A stretch of 64,000 bases of DNA from Onthophagus taurus (taxonomy: Eukaryota > Arthropoda > Insecta > Coleoptera > Scarabaeidae), in assembly GCF_036711975.1 (NCBI RefSeq), contig NC_091973.1:10850001-10914000 (forward strand). The letters are read 5' to 3'. Position 1 is the first letter of the stretch; the number at the start of each line of letters is the position of its first letter. The position numbers and the translations under genes were made by a program. Positions 41,135 through 50,599 of the stretch are shown one piece after another. The notes under the pieces were generated by a model, which saw only the letters and a list, made by a program, of their open reading frames with translations, ran no database searches and was not told the DNA's origin.

Positions 41135-41389
41135 TAAACTAAAACTAGAACTAACACTAGAAACTTTCGGGTTTTGCCGTGCGTCTTTTAATAAAAGGTT
41201 TGACGTTTCGGATGCCATGTTGCAACCTTCTTCAGAAACTGGTTCGAAGTGACGAGATCAAAAAACGGTAACTATATATAAGTCGGAAAAGCTAATTAAT
41301 AATCAGTTAACGCTAATTACAAGCTAATTAATAACTAATTGCGTCGCGTCCGGTGTGAGGCGGGAAGAGGTCTTCGTGTTCACCACCAT
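41135..41389 (-). repeat. Left arm of the Penelope inverted repeat
   Basis: Pairs with 42054-42308. Begins TAAACTAAAACTAGAACTAA and ends TTCACCACCAT. Confidence 0.92.
41206..41235 (-). ncRNA. Hammerhead-ribozyme-like motif, left arm
   Basis: On the minus strand CTGAAGAA is followed by GGTTGC, loop AACAT, GGCATCC and GAAA. The stem has one mismatch. It is the same framework as the motifs at 8635, 11057 and 14970. Confidence 0.45.
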
Positions 41390-42103
41390 CTTCCATGTTC
41401 TGCTAAGCTCCCAGCCATCCTCTCTGTTAACGTTATTTTTATGTCGGTGGATCTCTATGGCTTCTCTTGTCAGTCTTTGGTAGTATCTGCTGTCCCTACC
41501 CAGCACCTTTGTTTGTTCGAAGTCTATTCGGTGCCCCTCTGCATGGCAATGTTCCGCAACCGCCGACTGCTGGATCTTCTTCAGCCTTACATCCCTCTCA
41601 TGCTCCTTGATGCGGCACTCGACGTTGCGTCCAGTTTGGCCAACATAAACCTTCCCACAACTACACGATAGTCGATAGACTCCCGCTCCTTTTAATGGAG
41701 TTAGTTTGTCTTTGGCTATCGGGAGTGTGTTCCGAATTTTGCTGACCGTGCCGTACCGCACTACGATGTCGTTCTTCTTGAGGTGCCTAGCAATTCGTTC
41801 CGTTACACCTGAAACATAGGGAAGACAGATAAATCCAAGTGGTTTTGTACTTACCGTGTCCTCTTTCTGCTTTCGCTGCTTGATGGCCTGGTTGATGTCC
41901 CTCGAAGTGTATCCATTCTTCTGCAGCACGCCTCGTAGAAAGTGTTGCTCCTTCTTCAAGTTCTCTCCTTCACATAGTCTCGCTGCTCGCTGAAATAATG
42001 TACGGATCACGGACCTCTTCTGTTGGGGATGATGATGTGAACATGCCCATGCATGGTGGTGAACACGAAGACCTCTTCCCGCCTCACACCGGACGCGACG
42101 CAA
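41324..42103 (-). pseudogene. Penelope-like protein, C-terminal part with GIY-YIG endonuclease
   Basis: An uninterrupted 259-residue frame, but only the end of the protein. It has an RT thumb-like region (SVIRTLFQRAARLC, LQKNGYTSRDINQAI) and then the endonuclease with GVYRLSCSCGKVYVGQTGRNVECRIKEHE. The GIY-YIG pair appears as GVY and YVG, and the catalytic Arg and later Glu are present. The first 18 residues are encoded by the inverted arm, so the apparent start is an artefact of truncation. Reverse transcriptase catalytic motifs are missing. Confidence 0.85.
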
Positions 42104-42308
42104 TTAGTTATTAATTAGCTTGTAATTAGCGTTAACTGATTATTAATTAGTTTTTCCGACTTATATATAGTTACCGTTTTTTTGATCTCGTCACTTCGAA
42201 CCAGTTTCTGAAGAAGGTTGCAACATGGCATCCGAAACGTCAAACCTTTTATTAAAAGACGCACGGCAAAACCCGAAAGTTTCTAGTGTTAGTTCTAATT
42301 TTAGTTTA
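42054..42308 (+). repeat. Right arm of the Penelope inverted repeat
   Basis: Inverse of 41135-41389, differing at only a few positions. Directly followed by the right 13-bp target duplication. Confidence 0.92.
42208..42237 (+). ncRNA. Hammerhead-ribozyme-like motif, right arm
   Basis: Plus-strand mirror of the motif at 41206-41235, with identical CTGAAGAA and GAAA boxes. A transcript through both arms would carry one copy in each sense. Confidence 0.45.
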
Positions 42309-42323
42309 AAGGAACAAAATTAT

Positions 42324-43029
42324 TAAAACAAATGGAAGCAATAATAAATACGAAAGAAAAAAAAATACGTCACGGATTTTTGGAAACAAGCTTCACGAAA
42401 ATACCTCTACATTTTGATAATCCACGAATAATATTGGAACCTAGACAACGAAAAATCATCAAATTACCAGTAGACAGAAACTTTCAGGAAATTTATATAA
42501 ATCACCAAGATATAGCTCCAGGAGTAGAAATTCCAGAGAATATAACAATTGCAAAAGATTACCAGGCGATCACCGAAGTAACCAACTTTAACGACTACCC
42601 AATGGAAATCGCTTTTGATAAACCAATTAATACAACAGTTTATGAATAAATATCTGACGAAAGAAATCACTTTAGAATCCCGCCAAATATCGTACAAAGG
42701 ATTCAACGCGAAAATATCGAAAGTAAACTTCGATTAAATCATTTGAATAGTGAAGAAAAGAAAATTATAAAAAATTTATGTTTCGAATATAAAGATTTGG
42801 TTCACGATGAAAGACTACCACTCACTTTCACTTCGAAAATCTAACACCAAATTCGTTTAAAGGATGAAATACCAGTATACCAAAAACCATACAGGAAATC
42901 GCCAATGCGAAGAAATTAATAAACAGGTAAAAAGCATGTAAGCTCAAAATATTGTAGAAGAAAGTTCAAGTTCATGGTCCAGTAGCAATTGTACCTAAAA
43001 AATTAGATGCAAGTGGCAAAAGAAAATAT
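42324..43029 (+). pseudogene. Gypsy pol, end of protease to start of reverse transcriptase
   Basis: The frame at 42332-42649 has the GFLETSFTKIPLHFDNPRIIL and EIPENITIAKDY segments that precede RT in insect gypsy elements. It then passes a stop and continues in pieces (NHLNSEEKKIIKNLCFEYKDL). Several stops and frame changes before 43030 show decay. Confidence 0.75.
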
Positions 43030-44218
43030 CGAATGGTAATCGACTATAGAAGACTAAATGATAAAACTATAGAAGACAAATTTCCTATACCAAATATAAA
43101 TGATATTTTAGACAAGCTTGGAAGAGCAAATTATTTTACAACACTCGATTTGGCATTTGACTATCACCAGATAGAAGTACACGAAGAAGACAAGGAAAAA
43201 ACTGCTTTCAGCACAGAACAAGGTCATTATCATTTTACAAGAATGCCATTTGGATTGAAGAACGCCCCGGCAACATTCCAGCGTGCGATGAACTATATCT
43301 TGAGAGGATTAACTGTAGATTGCTGCTACGTATATCTAGATGACGTAATAATCTACTCATCATCATTGAAAGAACATGAACAAAAATTACGAAAGGTATT
43401 TAACCGTTTAAGAGAAGCAAATATGAAACTTAGTTTGGATAAATGCGAATTCTTTAAAAAGGAAGTAGGATATCTAGGTCATGTAATTACTCTAGATGGA
43501 ATTAATCCAAATCCCGAGAAAATTGAAGTGATAAAAAAATATCCAATTCCGAAAACACAAAAAGAAATTCAAGCAGTTTTAGGACTTTTAGGATACTATC
43601 GTCGATTCATTAACAATTTTTACAAATTAACGAAACCTATGTAACATCCTATATAACATCATGTCTTAAAAAGGGCGCAACAATCAGTCACTGAAGATTA
43701 CAAAAAAGACTTTGAAACGTGTAAAAATATTTTATGTAACGAACCAATCTTAAAATATCCAGATTTTTCGAAACCATTTCTGGTTACGACAGATGCTAGT
43801 AATGTAGCGATAGAAGCTATACTATCACAAGGCCCTATAGGAAAAGACTTACCAGTATGTTACATATCGAGAACCTTGACAGAATCTGAACAACGTTATT
43901 CTACTATTGAGAAGGAATTACTTGCAGTTATTTGGGCATGTAAAAAATTTCGACCCTACATTTATGGTCAAAAATTTACGATTGTCACAGACCACCGACC
44001 ATTAGTTTGGTTACATACGTTAAAAGAACCAAATTCCAAATTACAGCGATGGAAAATTAAATTGAGCGAATATGACTACGACGTAATACACAAAAAGGGT
44101 AAAATCAATCGAAATGCAGACGCATTATCAAGGATTGAGATACATTACCAGAAAGGCGAAGAAAAAATTGACAAAAACGACGGAGCGTCAATAATACCAT
44201 TTAAGAATTAAAAGAATT
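43030..44218 (+). pseudogene. Gypsy reverse transcriptase and RNase H
   Basis: The frame 43033-43644 has the full palm: [40 protein letters not shown] and the catalytic YLDDVIIYS. It is followed by the [11 protein letters not shown] connection. A frame change and stops around 43645-43875 interrupt it. RNase H resumes at 43876-44211 with QRYSTIEKELLAVIWACKKF, TDHRPLVWL and NADALSR. RT residues are intact, but the polyprotein is broken. Immediately after RNase H the sequence jumps to the C-terminal end of integrase. Confidence 0.88.
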
Positions 44219-44688
44219 AATGAAACTAGCTGTATTAGGATATAACTCGTCAACTCACAAAGCAACAGGCGTGATACGCTTTTGAACTTTTATATGGTCA
44301 CACAAATTCCAGAGAACCATTAGATTTGTATTACGATAACATTTATTTTCGAGAATACATACAAAATCATAAAGAAAGAACAAAACATCTTTATAATAGC
44401 ATAGCTCAAAAAATGCAACAGGAAAAAGTGAAGATAATAACTAAATTAAATGAAAAACGTGAACTAAGAAAATTTCAAATCGGTCAACAAGTTTATGTAA
44501 AACCTTCCAAATATTATACTAAAAAGACAAAAGAACGTTACTGGGAACCATGCACAATAACGCACATTTTTGATAACAATACAGTAGAAGTTAAAAATTC
44601 TAAAAATAAAATATTAAAATATCATATTAATTCTTTAAAATCTGGATCTTTTCCAGAATCCTCATCGGAAGAGGTTCAGCAGAAATAA
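44219..44688 (+). pseudogene. Gypsy integrase C-terminal tail (core deleted)
   Basis: A short YNSSTHKATG segment lies near 44240-44270. The frame 44326-44688 carries the C-terminal integrase region (IAQKMQQEKVKIITKLNEKR, FQIGQQVYVKPSKYYTKKT, YWEPCTITHIFDNNTVEVKN). The zinc-binding and DDE core that should lie between RNase H and this tail, roughly 300 residues, are absent: only about 10 bases separate them. Confidence 0.75.
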
Positions 44689-44689
44689 G

Positions 44690-46150
44690 TAAAATCGATA
44701 ATCAAACAGGAATACTACCCACCAAACTAGGTGTGGCATATAATGTAGAAAATCAATTTGAAATAAGTATCCAAAAAGATTATTCAAACCTTTTAATTGT
44801 TTGGAAAACTTTATAAAACAAGAAACGAGTTTTATAAAACACGGATTTCCTACAGAACATCTACAAGAATTAGAAAATTTAAAAGAACAAGAAATTGCCA
44901 GAGTGCAAGAATACTTCGAAGCGACCGAATTAACCACAAGATACAAACGAGGTGCAGTACACTTTATGGGAGGAATTATAAAGGCCATAACAGGCAATTT
45001 AGATGCTGAAGATGGAAAACGATATGAAGGAATTCTATTGAATCTACAAAACAACCAAGAAAAAATGAAAAACGTTATGAACACACAATTGCTAATATTA
45101 GATAACGTTACGACAATTTTTGAAAAGTCAATAGAAATAATGATAAAAAAATCAAGAAGAATTAGCGTTAAAGGCAGAGAAAACAGAGTTAAGAGTAAAC
45201 GCACTAGAGATATTAAATCACCAATTAATAATCTTGGATCAATTAAGAGATAGATTACCAGATTTACTGCAGACGATTACTTTTGCAGAATTAGGCATTT
45301 TACATCCTACCGTAATCGAATCAAACTTACTTTTAGATTGTATTAAAAATATTCATTTAAACGTTAATCACGAATTTCCTTTTGTTATAATAGTCGATAA
45401 GATTTATCATATAGAATCGTTAATTAAGATTAAAGTTTATCAAAACGAGAAACACTATGTATTTGTGTTAGTAATACCGATAGTTAGTAATGAACCTCAT
45501 CAATATTATTCTTTGAGTGCGCTACCGATATTTTTGAATAATAACACATTTAAACAAATAACTCCAACATTTAAATATTTAGGTGTTAAAGATCAATTGT
45601 TTATTAATTCAGATCAGCCTTGTTTAGAAATTTTAAAAAAAACCTGTTTATGTAGGTAATCATGAAATAGAACATTTTATTAATAATAATTCTCCAGTGA
45701 AATTCATATTTTAAATATTGACGATAATTATGAAAATTGAATTTATGAACATTTTCGTATAAATGATTTTGAGATAATTGATATTAATTCTAATGTAAAA
45801 TTGTTATTAAGTGCTAAAGAAAATAAATTAATTCAAAAATGTAATAAAGAAAAAGATACCATTATTATCCATGGTGTTTATCTTATTAAAAATATTAATA
45901 ATTGTGAATTTAAAGTTAAAAATAACGTAATTAAAAATTATAAGAAAATTTGAATAGCAATATTAAATTTATCGAGTATATAAGTAATTTTAAAAAAATA
46001 GAAAATGTAAATTTGACCAAGTCAACAATATTTAATATTTCTAAAACAATAACGGAACAACAAGAACTTTTAAATTCAATAATAATCAATCGATTGGTTA
46101 TATTAAGGATTACATTATGTATTGTTATGTATATATTATATTAAAAAAGG
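44690..46150 (+). pseudogene. Errantivirus-type env, broken
   Basis: Follows pol with little spacing. An N-terminal piece starts near 44690. A frame at 44801-45253 holds a furin-like site (RYKR near 44940) followed by a glycine-containing stretch typical of the fusion-peptide region of insect errantivirus and baculovirus F-type envelopes. The second half continues in a different frame at 45234-45659 and in further short frames to about 46150, where a hydrophobic stretch (45 bases or so before 46142) may be the membrane anchor. Stops and frameshifts make it non-functional. Confidence 0.7.
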
Positions 46151-46230
46151 GAACACCAATAAAAATTATCAAATTCCAGTTGAGGAATTACCGCCGATAT
46201 AACCGCCGTAATCCCATTTTAGCCCGGAGG

Positions 46231-46415
46231 AGTTATAAGCCGAGAACAAAGAAAATCTAAAATAAATAATCAGCAGATTCTTTTGTAATCGCCGTAATAA
46301 ATTTATGCGCTCAACTAGAGATAATTTAGTCTAGTATCAATATTCATTGTATTAGATTCAGTGTGTTTTTGTAATCAAGTTTCAAATAAATAAGTTTTTA
46401 GCTTTTTAAAAATAG
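46231..46415 (+). repeat. Right LTR of the gypsy element, truncated
   Basis: Starts AGTTATAAGCCGAG like the left LTR and follows it closely to about 46415. The last 25 or so bases present in the left LTR are missing or replaced. A GCCCGGAGG run precedes it where the polypurine tract should be. Confidence 0.85.
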
Positions 46416-46633
46416 TTTTAAGAATAGTTTTCTTGATCCAACAAGACTAAATTTAAAGCAAAACTACGCGTATTCTTCCTTCCATAAACTTGTTTAAAAG
46501 TAATTATAAAATAAATCTTGTATAAGTAGTATTTAGAGAAGACAAAAATCTTGTAAAATGAAATAATTCTTGTCTTCAAGCAAGAATGAAAAAATAGAAT
46601 ACGTATATTATAGTTAATAATTGAAATGATTAA
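46416..46633. other. No gene recognised; boundary to satellite
   Basis: 218 bases of AT-rich sequence between the gypsy LTR and the first satellite monomer. A short repeated CTTGTCTTCAAGCAAGAAT-type palindromic stretch lies near 46570-46590. Nothing else seen. Confidence 0.4.
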
Positions 46634-46812
46634 CAGACGACCATATATACGATATTCAGGTGACAAATGTCATATTGCAGCACGTTGGAGTTGAAAAAGA
46701 AAATGTACCCAAAACGTGATTTGGTGACGTTATACGACGTTTTGAGCCATGTTTGAACTTTCTATCTTTTTTAGTTCCGGTAACTATGTCGATCATATAT
46801 GTGACATTCAGT
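46634..46812. repeat. First satellite monomer, cut off by an insertion
   Basis: Matches the array to the right over one full and one partial unit (CGACCATATATACGATATTCAGG through GTGACATTCAG). The array homology breaks at 46812 and resumes at about 48670. Confidence 0.85.
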
Positions 46813-48669
46813 TGTCGCGCCTTACTTACACACAAACAAAGCAATTCCCGATAGAAACCCTACCACAAGCTAGCTTTGAAACTGTGGAGACGGGCGAGTT
46901 CGATCTATCTTTTTTTTAAGGGCGCCACGGATTTTATCCGTTGGTTCCTACCAGAAATATACCACACACTCCAATAAAATCCGAAAGCAGAGACACATAA
47001 ACGAATAATATATTCACGCAAGTCACTTAATCGAAGAAATAATATTGAAATGATGTTGGTAAACATATATATATTGATAAAATATCAATTCCTTCAAAGT
47101 AACATAACAACGTTTCAGTATAAATGTTTAAGCAAATAATAAATTTTGATCGAAGTTACACATGTAAAGATTAAACAAGATCGCATATAAAAATAAAAAT
47201 CAAAACATAACCCCAAAAATCCCAAACCTGTGAAATAAAAGAATTAATTAATAATTGTCGTAATTAATTCGACATTAATTAATTAATTATTGTAATATTA
47301 ATTAATTATTGTAATAATTAATATTGTTGTAATTAATAATTAGTAATTGGACCAATTCGATGTAGCTACACGAAATTCGTTTAAAGAAAATCAACAATCA
47401 CGTATCAAAAAAATTACCCCTCAAATGCGACCAAGTGCACAAAAAAATTGTAATTATAATTCAATAACAAAAAAATTATAAGAAAATTATCCAGTAAAAA
47501 AAATATGAAATATATATATATATATACCAAAGTAGGGCGATCATTCCGAAAATTTGCATATGGCCATAGTTTTTTATTCTGAACAAAACTTCTTAGTAAC
47601 ACTTTCACGTACTGTAAATAGAAAAGGTACTTTACCTGCCACAAAAAGAGTTTTTCTTTCACCGTCCATGCTTACTTGTTTTTTAAAACTTGAAAATATG
47701 TTCAAAATTAGTCTTTAATCAAGCAAGGTCAAACCCCAAAAAATGACAATTAATATCGAAAAAAAAATTTTACGTTTTATAAGAGTCGTTTCGCCTATCC
47801 GGGGACACACTGTATATATATATATATATATATCTTATCTGAATCCCTTGATCTATTCGATAATCAGATCTTCACGTTCTCTCCAAAATTTCTCTATTCC
47901 CCCAAACTTCCAAGTTCCACCAAATTTCCAAGTTCCACCAAATTTCCAAGTTCCACTAAATTTCCAAGTTTCACCAAATTTACGTCTTGTAGGTTAATGT
48001 CAACAAATTTAAACTTTCAACCAGAGATGCCAACCCATTCGATATTTCCAAGGTCACAACGGTCTCAAAAAGTTGAAATGTCACCAAACTGTCATTGGCA
48101 CAAAAAAATTATATGACGCAGCAATAGCAATTTCAAAAGATAGAAGTAAAAATAAAATTGCAAATGAAAACAAAGATAAAAAAAGCCTACAACGAGAAAA
48201 GAATCCACTTATTAATCAAAATCTACACAATAGAATAACGTACCTTAGTTTTTAGGCGGCTTTAAAGAACGTCTCACGTGTTTAACGTTTTAAAACCGAA
48301 TACATCGGCGTAAATCGATATGATTTCCAAAAAAAAGCGAGTCCAAATCCACAATAATGTGACGAAAAAGCTTTATCACAACCAAAAATTCAACAATTGA
48401 AAACTTTTTCTTAAATAACCACGCTTTCTTATAACGTTTACGGAGCGTAAGATAAAATGACTATCGTTACTCAACGATCAGAACGAGACTGCCAAATGAA
48501 GAAAACAACCACCCGTCGCTCGCTACAAACCACCTTCGAACCAATCAAAAAGCGACAACCTCACAACCAGTCTCCAACGACAATCTGAATTCAAATTTAA
48601 AAAAATTCTGACGACCAAAAATTTTTACCAAACACAAAAATATAAGTAACGGAAAACAAAACCGTTACA
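46813..48669. mobile_element. 1857-bp insertion in the satellite, solo-LTR-like
   Basis: Begins TGTCGCGCC and ends CCGTTACA, that is TG...CA. It is flanked by CAGT on both sides (46809-46812 and 48670-48673), and the satellite unit is continuous once it is removed. It has no gene of known type. These features fit a solo LTR left after recombination of an LTR retrotransposon, although 1.86 kb is long. Inside are an AT-rich TTAATTAA-type stretch (47260-47345), a TA dinucleotide run (47812-47831) and an 18-bp tandem repeat. Confidence 0.6.
47898..47982. repeat. 18-bp tandem repeat
   Basis: The unit CCAAATTTCCAAGTTCCA is repeated four to five times with single-base differences. Confidence 0.9.
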
Positions 48670-50599
48670 CAGTTGGTAAATGTCATATTGGCGCACGTTG
48701 GAGATGAAAAACAAAATGTGCCCAAAACGTGATTTGGTGACGTTATTCGACGTTTTGAGCCTTGTTTGAACTTTCTCTCGCTTTTGGTTCCGGTAACTCT
48801 GTCGACCATATACGTGACATTCAGGTGACAAATGTCGTATTGGAGCACGTTGGAGACGAAAAACAAAATGTGCCGAAAAGGTGATTTGGTGACGTATACG
48901 AGGTTTTGAGCCATGATTGACCTTTCTATCTCTTTTGGTTCCGTTAACTCTGTAGACCATATATGTGACATTTAGATGGTAAATGTCATGTTGGGGCACG
49001 TTGGAGATAAAAAACAAAATGTGACCAAAAGGTGATTTGGTGACGTTATACGACGTTTTGAGCCATGTTTGAACTTTCTATCACCTTTGGTTGCGATAAT
49101 TCTGTCGACCATATATGTGATATTCAGGTGACAAATGTCATATTGGAGCACGTTGGAGATAGTATACAAAATGTGCCCAAATCGTGATTTGGTGACGTTA
49201 TACGCCGTTTGGAGCCATGTTTAAACTTTCTATCTCTTTTGGTTCCGATAACTCTGTCGACCATATAGGTGACATTCAGGTGACAAATGTCATATTGGAG
49301 CACGTTGGAGATAAAAAACAAAATGTGCCCGAAAGGTGATTTGGTGACGTTATACGACGTTTTGAGCCATGTTCTATCTTTTTTGGTTCCGGTAACTCTG
49401 TCGACCATATATGTAACATTCAGATGGTAACTGTCATATTGGAGCACGTTAGAGCTAGAAAACAAAATGTTCCCAAAACGTGATTTCGTGACGTTATACG
49501 ACGTTTTGGGCCATGTCTGAACTTTCTATCACCTTTGGTTCCGATAATTCTGTCGACCATATATGTGATATTCAGGTGACAAATGTCATATTGGAGCACG
49601 TTGGAGATAAAAAACAAAATGTGTCCAAAACGTGATTTGGTGACGTTATACGCCGTGTTGGGCCATGTCTGAACTTTCTATCTCTTTTGGTTCCGTTAAC
49701 TTTGTCGACCATATATGTGACATTCAGATGGTAAATGTCATATTGGAGCACGTTGGAGATGAAAAACAAAATGTGCCCAAAAGGTGATTTGGTGACGCTA
49801 TACGACGTTTTGAGCCATGTTCGAACTTTCTATCTCTTTTGGCCCCTTTAACTCTGTCGACCATATATGTGACTTCAGATGGTAAATGTCATATTGGGGC
49901 ATGTTGGAGATAAAAAACAAAATGTGCCCAAAAGGTGATTTGGTGACGTTATACGACGTTTTGAGCCATGTTTGAGCTTTCTATCTCTTTTGGTTCCGGT
50001 AACTGTCGACCATATACGTGACATTCAGGTGACAAATGTCATATTGGAGCACGTTAGAGCTAAAAAACAAAATGTACCCACAACGTGATTTGGTGACGTT
50101 ATACGACGTTTTGAGCCATGTTTAAACTTTCTATCTCTTTTGGTTCCGATAACTCTGTCGACCATATAGGTGACATTCAGGTGACAAATGTCATATTGGA
50201 ACACGTTAGAGCCAAAAAAGAAAATGTCACCAAAGCGTGATTTGGTGACGTTATACGACGTCATGTCGGTTTTGAGCCATGTTTAAACTTTCTATCTTTT
50301 ATGGTTCCGGTAATTCTGTCGACCATATATGTGATATTCAGGTGACAAATGTCATATTGGAGCACGTTGGAGATAAAAAACAAAATGTTCCCAAAACGTG
50401 ATTTGGTGACGTTATACGCCGTTTTGAGCTATGTTTGAACTTTCTATCAATTTTGGTTCCGATTATTCTATCGACCATATATGTGACATTCAAGTGACAA
50501 ATATCATATTGGAGTACGTTGGAGATAAAAAACAAAATGTGCCCAAAACGTGATATTATGACGTTATACGCCGTTTTGAGCCATGTTTGAACTTTCTAT

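Larger units (their letters stand above)
41104..42310 (-). mobile_element. Penelope-like element copy with inverted arms, 1207 bp
   Basis: Flanked by an exact 13-bp duplication GGAACAAAATTAT (41091-41103 and 42311-42323). Two 255-bp arms (41135-41389 and 42054-42308) are inverted copies of each other and surround the end of a Penelope ORF. Each arm contains a hammerhead-like motif. The copy is strongly 5'-truncated: only the protein C-terminus is present. Inverted pseudo-LTRs and truncation are known for Penelope elements; a perfect duplication shows a single insertion event. Confidence 0.9.
20934..46415 (+). mobile_element. Errantivirus-like Ty3/gypsy element, opened by two nested insertions
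   Basis: LTR copies at 20934-21143 and 46231-46415 bound a plus-strand gag-pol-env layout. A primer site of tRNA-Ser type follows the left LTR. Gag and the start of protease lie to the left of a Polinton insertion (22421-40929). The protease resumes at 40936, is opened again by a Penelope-like insertion (41104-42310), and RT, RNase H, an integrase tail and env follow. After removal of both insertions and one copy of each duplication about 5.7 kb of gypsy sequence remain. The gag 5' part and integrase core are deleted and there are many stops, so the element is dead. Confidence 0.88.

Noticed and set aside
47812..47831. TA dinucleotide run as a promoter TATA region
   Set aside because: It is a simple microsatellite within a gene-free insertion.
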